From positions 1 through 8,922 of the forward strand of contig JADFJY010000044.1 of assembly GCA_022565935.1 (NCBI GenBank): a stretch of DNA of 8,922 nucleotides. The letters run 5' to 3'. The translations under genes and the position numbers were made by a program. Positions 1 to 6,968 of the stretch are shown here, piece by piece. Below the pieces are notes generated by a model that saw only the letters and a program-made list of their open reading frames with translations, ran no database searches and was not told the DNA's origin. The stretch's first letter is position 1. The number at the start of each line of letters is the position of its first letter. The DNA comes from Nitrososphaerota archaeon (GTDB taxonomy: Archaea > Thermoproteota > Nitrososphaeria > Nitrososphaerales > Nitrosopumilaceae).

Positions 1-3
1 ATT

Positions 4-78
4 TGGCCCATAGCTCAGCATGGATAGGCTATTGGACTTCTAATCCAATGGTCAAGGGATCGAAGCCCTTTGGGCCCG
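4..78 (+). tRNA. tRNA-Arg (anticodon UCU)
   Basis: The cloverleaf can be traced by eye. The anticodon stem is TTGGA/TCCAA (32-36/44-48) around a seven-base loop with anticodon TCT at 39-41, which reads AGA arginine codons. The T stem is AAGGG/CCCTT (54-58/66-70) with a seven-base loop, and the discriminator base is G78. Six acceptor pairs form (5-10 with 71-76), but the first pair would be U4-C77, a mismatch. The D arm has the conserved AG and GG bases, but its 3' strand does not give a clean four-pair stem: three pairs form if 27-29 pair with 13-15. No CCA is encoded, as is common in archaea, and no intron is seen. The identity is sound; whether the two weak spots are real or sequence errors cannot be told here. 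Confidence 0.86.
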
Positions 79-88
79 CTTAACAAAA

Positions 89-97
89 TTATTTATT
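89..97 (+). promoter_or_regulatory. Candidate TATA box for the 116-aa gene
   Basis: TTATTTATT lies about 23-31 bases before the GTG at 120. An archaeal TATA box at this distance would place transcription start at or very near the start codon, giving a leaderless mRNA. The DNA is AT-rich, so a chance match is possible. Confidence 0.42.
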
Positions 98-119
98 CTG
101 ATTTGGAGATAATGTTTTC

Positions 120-470
120 GTGAAAGATATAGAGTTCAAACTAAATTCAACTGATATTCACCCAAATTCTGAAATCAAGGGAACAATTTCTGTTTCATAT
201 CCAGGAAGATATGATGGAGTTGTGATAAATACTCAAATTTTAGATTCAAATGAACATATAGTATACAAATCATATAACGGAAAAAATATTTCACAAAATG
301 TTTCAAGGTTATTTATCAACAAAGATGTGATGCCAGAAAACAAGGCAGAATTTATCGCACTAATTAAATTTGAACCAAAACAAGAACATGAAATAAAATT
401 TAGAGTATCAATTATTGAGCAACATAAAGAAATTGAAAGTCAAATAATTTTTGCAAAATATTCTATCTAG
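120..470 (+). CDS. Conserved-looking hypothetical protein, 116 aa
   Basis: I do not recognise this protein. It is 116 residues long, has no cysteine, signal peptide or membrane segment, and is therefore probably cytoplasmic. Alternating hydrophobic and polar residues suggest several beta strands (for example GTISVSYPG, GVVINTQIL, EIKFRVSII), in keeping with a small beta-sandwich of immunoglobulin or arrestin type, but no family motif is visible. The GTG start is the first start codon after an in-frame TGA at 99-101. A GGAG at 105-108 sits 11 bases upstream, rather far for a ribosome binding site, and a TATA-like box suggests a leaderless transcript instead. Amino-acid and codon use match the AT-rich neighbours, so it appears to be a real native gene. 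It converges on the plastocyanin gene, sharing CTAG at the stops. Confidence 0.75.
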   Translation: MKDIEFKLNSTDIHPNSEIKGTISVSYPGRYDGVVINTQILDSNEHIVYKSYNGKNISQNVSRLFINKDVMPENKAEFIALIKFEPKQEHEIKFRVSIIEQHKEIESQIIFAKYSI

Positions 471-928
471 AATCTGCTCAGTTCTATAGAAATGTTTCCA
501 GTCATCCATGGATGAGGTTCACAATGATAAGGAATTTCTTGAACTTCTGTAAATAGGAATTCAAAGGATTCACCAGATTTAATGACACCTATAGAACCAA
601 AGTCTCCACTATAACTATCGGAGGCTCTATGATCAGGAGTTACTGTATGAGGAGTATCATCCAAATTCTTCCAAATTACTTTGTTGCTAACTCCCAATAA
701 CACTTTTGCTTGGTTTGGAACATAATTCTCATTTCCATCAATTACTGCACCTGGAACAATTTCAATAATAAAATCTCCATCAGGATTTAAGATATGCTCA
801 GATACAGATGGCTTTGCTAATGATTCAGGAATATAAAATGAAGTGTAAAACACTATGGAAACGGACATGCCAATAATTATTGCAATCATTCCTACACCAT
901 ATGCGTGACTTGATGTAGGTGAACTCAT
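467..928 (-). CDS. Membrane-anchored plastocyanin-like blue copper protein
   Basis: This 153-residue protein has a short N-terminal tail, one membrane helix at about residues 11-32, and an outward-facing cupredoxin domain. The type 1 copper ligands are all visible: His94 in TPHTVTP, then Cys136, His139 and Met142 in HCEPHPWM. The domain should carry one electron at a time by cycling Cu(I)/Cu(II). In ammonia-oxidising archaea, which are rich in such proteins and lack soluble cytochrome c, it is the likely link from the quinol-oxidising complex to the terminal oxidase. It is the last gene of the Rieske/cytochrome b operon, and its ATG overlaps the cytochrome b TGA as ATGA (925-928), which suggests translational coupling. 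The exact partner is inferred from gene order; the copper-protein call itself is secure. Confidence 0.93.
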   Translation of the reverse strand: MSSPTSSHAYGVGMIAIIIGMSVSIVFYTSFYIPESLAKPSVSEHILNPDGDFIIEIVPGAVIDGNENYVPNQAKVLLGVSNKVIWKNLDDTPHTVTPDHRASDSYSGDFGSIGVIKSGESFEFLFTEVQEIPYHCEPHPWMTGNISIELSRF

Positions 929-2508
929 TTTTTCAATTCCCCAAGTTCGTCAGTGCCAAGATTTGGATTATTTTCTGTACCAACTCCCAAATCGGCTGTA
1001 GTCTTTGGTGTAGGAACTTCTTGAGTTAATTCTTTTGGTTTTTCTTCTGGTGTAGTATCACCATCTGGAAGTTTACTTGATTCAGATGCATCAGGTGCAT
1101 CTAGTTTTGGTTTTTCTTCCTGTACTGGAATTGGTGGGGGTGGTGGTGCATTCTTTTCCTCACTCAAAGCATATCTGTAAAGATGGAAGAATGCAGCAAA
1201 CACCAACAAGATTATTCCAATAAAGAATAATGACATGTTCTTCATTCCTGTCAAAGCCGCATTATATGCTGCAATGTTTAGGAATACTTGGAATGCTAAT
1301 AAAGCAATTAGTAACCAGTTAATCCATTTTTCAGAAAGATTGATTGTTGCAACTTTCTTTGGACCTTTATCTTTTGCAAGTTTTGATTTTCTTTCAGCTT
1401 CCTTTGCAAGTTTAATCATCATGTATGTAAATCCAAAACTTAGTGGCACTAGCAATATCATTACAGAGTAGAAGAATATTGGATCAATTACCAAACGCTC
1501 TACTAATGGAATCGTAACGTCAGGATCAATGTAGAATCCCCAATATGTGGTAACCATAATCTGAGCAATGCTAGTAATACCAAATGCTGTAACTATTGGT
1601 CTGTCTTTCCATGAGAATTTCTTGTATCTATCAATGAACGGAACAATAATAAATGCGGCAAGGAATATCATCGGCCATAACAGCCCTGTTACAAACTTGT
1701 CATATTGAGTCCTCATGAATGCATAGATTCCTGTAAGATACCATTCAGGAACAGTTACACCAGGCGGTACTGTCGGCTCAAACTTGAAACCCATATCAAT
1801 TGGGAATACACCACCTGTGATGAGAATAGCACCAGAAATTGCCATGACCATAGGTACATCAAATACCAAAAATCTTGGGAAATGAACTGCCATCAATCCT
1901 AGCATTACTATAGGTAACAAGAACACATGTTGCGCATAGAATCTTAACACAAAGTCCGAGAATCCACTACCCAACGCCGCATCACGAATCGTCGGTCCAA
2001 CTATAGGAATGGATGTCGTCAGCGACGCCGCAATACTAATTGCAAGTTCTGCTCTTTCACTAAATATAACATCATATCCAGTAAATGCTTCCAGAATAGT
2101 AACAACGCCAAGAATTACACCAGTCATCCATAAAACTTCATTTCTAATTTTATATCGTCCACTAAAGTATTGGTAATACATGTGAAGAACAGCTAAGAGT
2201 ACCATGGCGTTGGAACCATGATAGTGAATGTTTCTTATGTGAAAACCAAACGGAACATCATCATTAATGAATTGAACACTATCCCAAGCCCTATCCAATA
2301 TTGGTTGATAGTAAAACATGAGAAGAGCTCCTGTAACTCCCAGAATGATAAATGTAACAAAGGTAAGCATTCCTAAGAATCCAAACGGGCTAACAAATCT
2401 TGATGGAAATGAAAACTTTATTGCAGTAAAGATTGTTCTATCTATTCCGTCCCATATCCAGTAAATGAAACTGACTATGCCAGTTCTTCTTTCAAGCGAA
2501 ACGGCCAT
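925..2508 (-). CDS. Cytochrome b (b6-type), quinol-oxidising complex III
   Basis: This 527-residue integral membrane protein is the haem-b core of a bc1/b6f-like complex that oxidises quinol and passes electrons to the Rieske cluster. Haem ligands appear as His95-x13-His109 in helix B and His194-x14-His209 in helix D; the x14 spacing is the b6-type pattern. The quinol-site motif PEWY is at 254-257, inside a part equivalent to subunit IV, so both halves are fused in one chain. I count about ten membrane helices, two of them (about 396-416 and 425-445) beyond the usual core. A hydrophilic tail from about residue 454 begins with a run of prolines and is rich in Pro, Glu, Asp and Lys. The ATG at 2508 is preferred to an in-frame TTG at 2514 because GGAG (2518-2521) lies nine bases before it. 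It overlaps the Rieske gene by 17 bp. Confidence 0.95.
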   Translation of the reverse strand: MAVSLERRTGIVSFIYWIWDGIDRTIFTAIKFSFPSRFVSPFGFLGMLTFVTFIILGVTGALLMFYYQPILDRAWDSVQFINDDVPFGFHIRNIHYHGSNAMVLLAVLHMYYQYFSGRYKIRNEVLWMTGVILGVVTILEAFTGYDVIFSERAELAISIAASLTTSIPIVGPTIRDAALGSGFSDFVLRFYAQHVFLLPIVMLGLMAVHFPRFLVFDVPMVMAISGAILITGGVFPIDMGFKFEPTVPPGVTVPEWYLTGIYAFMRTQYDKFVTGLLWPMIFLAAFIIVPFIDRYKKFSWKDRPIVTAFGITSIAQIMVTTYWGFYIDPDVTIPLVERLVIDPIFFYSVMILLVPLSFGFTYMMIKLAKEAERKSKLAKDKGPKKVATINLSEKWINWLLIALLAFQVFLNIAAYNAALTGMKNMSLFFIGIILLVFAAFFHLYRYALSEEKNAPPPPPIPVQEEKPKLDAPDASESSKLPDGDTTPEEKPKELTQEVPTPKTTADLGVGTENNPNLGTDELGELKK

Positions 2509-3097
2509 ATCCAATTACTCCATTAGCATTTACATCAAACTTTGGTGGCAAGATATATACAAATCCATCTGAGTCAAATTCAAAATATAATTCAGCTAAT
2601 GTGTTTGATGGTGGAGCTTGTACTGATGCAGGACCTAAAAAAGCTGTTCCAGTTGTTACATCATACATACTACCATGACATGGGCATTCTCCTCTCTTTC
2701 TTCCTTCATCTGGCCAATATTTCCACAAACACCAAAGATGAAGACATATCATACTGTATGCTCTAATAGCACGGATTTCATTTTTTTCACCACCTAATTC
2801 TTTAGGTAATCTAATGAATTGCCATTTCCGAAATGCTTCAGCGTCAAGTGCAGAATCACCAGTAGAAGGATATGTAATTACTTCAGAGAAATTAATTGGG
2901 AAAGTGTTGATATTTGCATGAGTGCCATCAGGTAAAATTACTGGTACTTTTTCAAGAGATGCCTGATTTGGATTTGGCATAAAATTACCAAATGGGATAA
3001 ATGGAGCAAACGCTAAACCTGTGCCTGCGGCGCCCATTAACTTTAGAAAGTCTCTTCGGGATAATCCGCCAGACTTTTTTGTCCCAAGCTCTGACAT
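2492..3097 (-). CDS. Rieske iron-sulfur protein, Tat-exported
   Basis: This 201-residue protein carries the [2Fe-2S] cluster that takes electrons from quinol and passes them on to plastocyanin. Box I is CLHLWC (118-123) and box II is CPCHGS (138-143). The ligands are Cys118, His120, Cys138 and His141, and Cys123 and Cys140 should form the stabilising disulfide. Ser143 and Tyr145 in HGSMYD match the residues that raise the redox potential in bc1-type Rieske proteins. A proline-rich loop (GPASVQAPP, 155-163) follows. The N-terminus has a twin-arginine motif SRRDFLK (13-19) and a hydrophobic stretch at about 20-36, so the folded protein is probably exported by Tat and stays anchored by this segment. 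It is the first gene of the operon, with its own TATA box. Box I has Leu and Trp where Thr and Gly are usual. Confidence 0.96.
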   Translation of the reverse strand: MSELGTKKSGGLSRRDFLKLMGAAGTGLAFAPFIPFGNFMPNPNQASLEKVPVILPDGTHANINTFPINFSEVITYPSTGDSALDAEAFRKWQFIRLPKELGGEKNEIRAIRAYSMICLHLWCLWKYWPDEGRKRGECPCHGSMYDVTTGTAFLGPASVQAPPSNTLAELYFEFDSDGFVYILPPKFDVNANGVIGYGRFA

Positions 3098-3121
3098 TCA
3101 GCTGACTAACTCGCCAAATTG

Positions 3122-3130
3122 CTTATAAAT
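3122..3130 (-). promoter_or_regulatory. TATA box of the Rieske/cyt b/plastocyanin operon
   Basis: On the minus strand ATTTATAAG contains a consensus TTTATA at -32 to -27 from the Rieske ATG (3097), preceded by a purine-rich stretch that could serve as BRE. This predicts a leaderless or nearly leaderless mRNA. No Shine-Dalgarno sequence is seen before this ATG, which agrees. The box lies in the 42-bp gap after the peptidase stop. Confidence 0.72.
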
Positions 3131-3139
3131 CTTATTCAA

Positions 3140-6100
3140 TTATTCGTTAGGTTTTAGTCTAATGATGAATATGACAACAATTCCGATCGCAACACCGATA
3201 ATCATTCCAATAACAATTCCAAGACTAAAAGATGAATCAGAGTTTTCAGAATTACTTATTTGATCAAAGTCATCAGAAAAAGTTTTTGTTTTAGAGATTG
3301 TGCTATAATTATTTTCTGAAATAGAATCATTTGATTCAAACTCTGTTTCTATTTGAATTACTTGAGATGAAATGTTTGTAAATTTTACAACAAGTGTAAT
3401 GGGTTCTGTTGTGGAATTTCCTCCAAATAATGTAGAGTGTGCTAAAAGAGTGTAAGTACCAGTTTGGTTAATTGGAACATAAAGAACAGTTGATGTGTCA
3501 TCTTTATTTTTTACAGGAAAGAATCCACCACCTTGACTAAAGACAGAATTACCCAACCAATCAAGTGAAGGCCATCCTAGAAAGTGACCAAATACTCCAG
3601 ATGGAACATTTGTTTGAACTATTTGCCCTAATGGATCCATTACAAAGACTGCCAGATTTGTATCATCATTAATCCATGAAAGCTCAATTGCTGCTGAATT
3701 TATTGATTCATCTTGAATGTCAAAATAATATTGTCTCCAATCTCCTGCCATATAGCGATTAGCCATATCAAATGCTCCTTTGATGTATCCATTACCATAA
3801 AGAACATCATCACTTTGTTTGCCTTTAATAATTACAGTAAAATCATTTTGATCAACTAATTGTTTTATTACAAAAGATACTGGAGCATTTACCAAATGTT
3901 TTTCTCCCTCAAAAGTCAGAAATCCTTGATACACTCCAGTTTGCAAATCAATTGGCGCAATTAATGTTACATCAATTGTAGCAACATCTTTTGGTGGTAC
4001 AGTAACTATTTGAGATTGAGGCCAAATAACAGACCATTTTTCTTTTTGATAATAACTTACAGATAGTGTATAATCCATTGATGTAGAATTCATTTTTGTG
4101 TCACCCAACCAGTAAGAATATCTTGTTGGAACTGGATATATTCCAACTAGAGGTGTTCCTTCAAATTTTTCATTCGGGTCAGTAACTCTAAGTTCTTGAA
4201 CAGTTCCCCAAGAACCAGCTCTATTTACTAAAGATAATTCATCACTTGTAATTTTTGTGTCATTATTGTTATCAAGCCAATCATAAATATACAATGAAGA
4301 AATTTTAATATCATCAGCATAAACATTTGAAGTATCATTCATGAATGAATCAAATGAGAAATTTACGTTTAGTATCATCAATGAAGAATCATCAGGAATA
4401 GGATCTGTCTCATCAAAAAAGTCACCTAGAGTAAAATGTTGTTTTATATCTGAAAGCTTGACATAATTTGGAATATAGGCTTCAGATTTGTTAAGTATTG
4501 AATCTTGTTGACGTACAGTTGTTGTTCCATCAAACTCATTTTTTGTAATTAAGGATAATTTTTTTGGTATTACATTAATTGTTATTTCATTCTCTGAAGG
4601 ATTAACTATAGTAAAAGTAGCAGAGCTTCTTTCTCCTGGAAGTAATTGCCCTGCAAACCAACTAGTCATAGGTATAGAATTAGATGGGAGTTGAAATTTT
4701 TTAAATCCAATTGCAGTTGAATTTATTTTATCTATTGCAGGATCTAAAAGTTTCTTAATGTTTTCATATGATGCATCATTATGTACAATAAATAATCCAT
4801 CTTTTCCGTTTACATAATCTAAAGCTGAAGAAACATCAACTAATCCAGATCCTTGTGTAAATGGATCATTTTTGAGATCAATTGCAGTAGACATTAGAAT
4901 ATTTTTAATTGTAAATGGATCAATTTCTTGAGACTGGTTTCTCATACCTTCCATTAAAATTGCGACACTACCAGATACGATAGGTGCAGCCATACTGGTT
5001 CCCCCAAACAGAGAAAATGATTCATCCTTTGAATCTTTTTTAATTTTTAGTACACTTGATGGGACAAATCCATATGCACCAATACTCATCAAGTCAGGTT
5101 TTGGGTCTCCAATAGAACTAGGACCTCTACTAGAGAAATCAACTACATCATTGTAATGTGTTGTTGTATTTCCAAATCTAGGTTGATCCTTGAATGGTCC
5201 ATAACCTACAAAGACATTGTTAGTAGTTGCACCAACTGAAATTCCAAAAGGTGAGGCATTTGGTAATCCTATTGTTCCATATCCATGACCAGAATTTCCT
5301 GCACTAGAAACTATTGTTACTCCAGGATAATCATCATCTAAGGAATGAGGTGTTACAAGTATGCTAAGAATCAAAGAAAGAATATCCATTCCAGGAGATG
5401 TTTTAAAAGATGGGAATGCAGATACCCCCCAACTATTTGAGATTATATCAACTCTAGTCTTTCCTGAAAATTTCCAATCATGTTTGTCATTATCAAATCC
5501 GGCAGACCATAACCATCCATAAACTGTATCACCAAACCACAACGCCTTTACAGGAATAATCTTTGCACCAGGAGCTACACCAGTAATAGTAAATTTCTTA
5601 GTATTGTTATAGATATCATAAGTTTCAATTCCTCTGGAAGTAATAGATGCAGCAACAGATGTACCATGTCCCACAAAATCAGTCATTAAACCAAAGAATT
5701 CACCATCAGGATCAAATGCTGGTAGTAATGTTCCATTAATTGCATTTATTGTATCATCAATTTCTGCAGTTTTGTTTTGCATTACTCCATAAACATCTAA
5801 GACTTGTGCGCCAATTGTTCCAGCACTATAATCATTTCTTCCGTCATTGTTTGAATCATATACAAGAAATTCTTTTCCACTACCTAATACAATTGGTTTT
5901 TCATCAGTAAAATCAAAATCATAGTCTGGTTTTTGACCTACTTCCAGATCAAACCGAGTATAATCTTTCCACGAAGTACTCATATCAGGAATTATAGTAT
6001 CATAAACTCCAGAAATGAATGAATCAACTACTAATACAGGTACAACTTGTATTCGCGCTAGAGGTCCTTGTGTAGCACCTTGATAAATTACACCAAGATG

Positions 6101-6937
6101 ATACACTCCACTTTTTGATTTAATGTAATTTCTGTTATCATCACCAATTTTCATATCCGTATCTAAAGTCCCGTTAAAAATTATTGAAGAGCCTAGTTGA
6201 GGAAAAAATGAATTGTAAATTGGAATTTCACTTCCCTTTCCACCTTGAGATACATCAAGAAAAACTCCTTGTTTTGTTACATATACTGAGGATGTCATGT
6301 GAGGTGGAATAGGTTTGCTATAATTTCTAATAATTTCATTTTTATCAATAAATGCAAAAAAAGTTGCATTTGTTAAAATAATTCCTTGACCATCAGGATC
6401 AAGCATTATAGGATGATTTTTCTCATCTCTAGCAAGTGAATGTTGAATGTCTAGATTGGAAAAATCAACTCCTGTATCTATAATTGCAATCGTTGTTCCA
6501 TTTCCTGTAACACCATAATTTTTTTGTGCAATATCAGAGCGAGATATTTGAGCAATTCTTGATGCATCAATTGGTTGATCAGTAGAATGAAAATCTAATT
6601 GAAAATCTTCAATTACATTATAACCTTGAGAGAGTAAACTTGACGCGCTATTTTCTGAAAGTATTGTTACATAAAAAAATCCACTATCAGAATGAATTCC
6701 ATACAAAGAATTATTCTTTAAATAATCAGAGTTTTGTGAGTTTCCTCCAAAAATTAGATATCGTTTAAAATTATTTTCTACAAAAAAATTAGAATCAATT
6801 TTAATAATATCTGAATTAAATTCAATTTGTTTTGATATGTTTTCTTCAAAAATCATATCTCCAGAAATAAATGCATAAGAATTTGTCGATACAGATGAAA
6901 GAAGTATAATTGAAAAGAAAATAGCCACTTTGGGCAT
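3140..6937 (-). CDS. Membrane-anchored subtilisin-like (S8) serine protease
   Basis: This 1265-residue exported protease has, in order, a signal peptide (about 1-22), an I9-like propeptide (about 50-120), an S8 catalytic domain (about 140-710), beta-rich C-terminal domains and a C-terminal membrane helix (about 1238-1260). The triad is Asp154 (IIDTGVD), His424 (GHGTS) and Ser648 (GGTSMAAP), with oxyanion Asn548 (SSAGN). Asp and His are 270 residues apart, far more than in ordinary subtilisins, as in tripeptidyl-peptidase II and pyrolysin. Two Asp/Asn-rich loops may bind calcium. There are about 21 N-x-S/T sites and no cysteine. A segment near 1065-1185 resembles secreted-protease PPC or jelly-roll domains. 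The ATG at 6937 is preferred to an in-frame TTG at 6985 because the signal peptide starts there and a TATA box fits. Substrate unknown; the S-layer or its anchors are plausible. Confidence 0.94.
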   Translation of the reverse strand: MPKVAIFFSIILLSSVSTNSYAFISGDMIFEENISKQIEFNSDIIKIDSNFFVENNFKRYLIFGGNSQNSDYLKNNSLYGIHSDSGFFYVTILSENSASSLLSQGYNVIEDFQLDFHSTDQPIDASRIAQISRSDIAQKNYGVTGNGTTIAIIDTGVDFSNLDIQHSLARDEKNHPIMLDPDGQGIILTNATFFAFIDKNEIIRNYSKPIPPHMTSSVYVTKQGVFLDVSQGGKGSEIPIYNSFFPQLGSSIIFNGTLDTDMKIGDDNRNYIKSKSGVYHLGVIYQGATQGPLARIQVVPVLVVDSFISGVYDTIIPDMSTSWKDYTRFDLEVGQKPDYDFDFTDEKPIVLGSGKEFLVYDSNNDGRNDYSAGTIGAQVLDVYGVMQNKTAEIDDTINAINGTLLPAFDPDGEFFGLMTDFVGHGTSVAASITSRGIETYDIYNNTKKFTITGVAPGAKIIPVKALWFGDTVYGWLWSAGFDNDKHDWKFSGKTRVDIISNSWGVSAFPSFKTSPGMDILSLILSILVTPHSLDDDYPGVTIVSSAGNSGHGYGTIGLPNASPFGISVGATTNNVFVGYGPFKDQPRFGNTTTHYNDVVDFSSRGPSSIGDPKPDLMSIGAYGFVPSSVLKIKKDSKDESFSLFGGTSMAAPIVSGSVAILMEGMRNQSQEIDPFTIKNILMSTAIDLKNDPFTQGSGLVDVSSALDYVNGKDGLFIVHNDASYENIKKLLDPAIDKINSTAIGFKKFQLPSNSIPMTSWFAGQLLPGERSSATFTIVNPSENEITINVIPKKLSLITKNEFDGTTTVRQQDSILNKSEAYIPNYVKLSDIKQHFTLGDFFDETDPIPDDSSLMILNVNFSFDSFMNDTSNVYADDIKISSLYIYDWLDNNNDTKITSDELSLVNRAGSWGTVQELRVTDPNEKFEGTPLVGIYPVPTRYSYWLGDTKMNSTSMDYTLSVSYYQKEKWSVIWPQSQIVTVPPKDVATIDVTLIAPIDLQTGVYQGFLTFEGEKHLVNAPVSFVIKQLVDQNDFTVIIKGKQSDDVLYGNGYIKGAFDMANRYMAGDWRQYYFDIQDESINSAAIELSWINDDTNLAVFVMDPLGQIVQTNVPSGVFGHFLGWPSLDWLGNSVFSQGGGFFPVKNKDDTSTVLYVPINQTGTYTLLAHSTLFGGNSTTEPITLVVKFTNISSQVIQIETEFESNDSISENNYSTISKTKTFSDDFDQISNSENSDSSFSLGIVIGMIIGVAIGIVVIFIIRLKPNE

Positions 6938-6959
6938 CAATGGATTTTCTTTTGTAGCA

Positions 6960-6968
6960 TTATTATAA
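6960..6968 (-). promoter_or_regulatory. TATA box of the S8 protease gene
   Basis: TTATAATAA on the minus strand lies at -31 to -23 from the ATG at 6937 and begins directly after the TAG stop of the upstream gene. The spacing fits a leaderless transcript starting at or beside this ATG. It supports the shorter protein start over the TTG at 6985. Confidence 0.6.

Noticed and set aside
112..123. ATG at 112 as start of a gene
   Set aside because: It meets TGA after three codons; the GTG at 120 in another frame opens the long gene.
1235..1471. Plus-strand open frame of 78 codons
   Set aside because: It lies wholly inside cytochrome b on the other strand and has no recognisable motif; it is a shadow of that gene.
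1705..1902. Plus-strand open frame of 65 codons
   Set aside because: Shadow of the haem-binding and PEWY part of cytochrome b; its composition is unlike the real genes here.
2512..2514. TTG as start of cytochrome b
   Set aside because: The ATG six bases downstream has GGAG nine bases before it, while the TTG is only three bases from it.
2542..2766. Plus-strand open frame of 74 codons
   Set aside because: Opposite to the Rieske cluster-binding region, whose motifs are unmistakable; no promoter of its own is visible.
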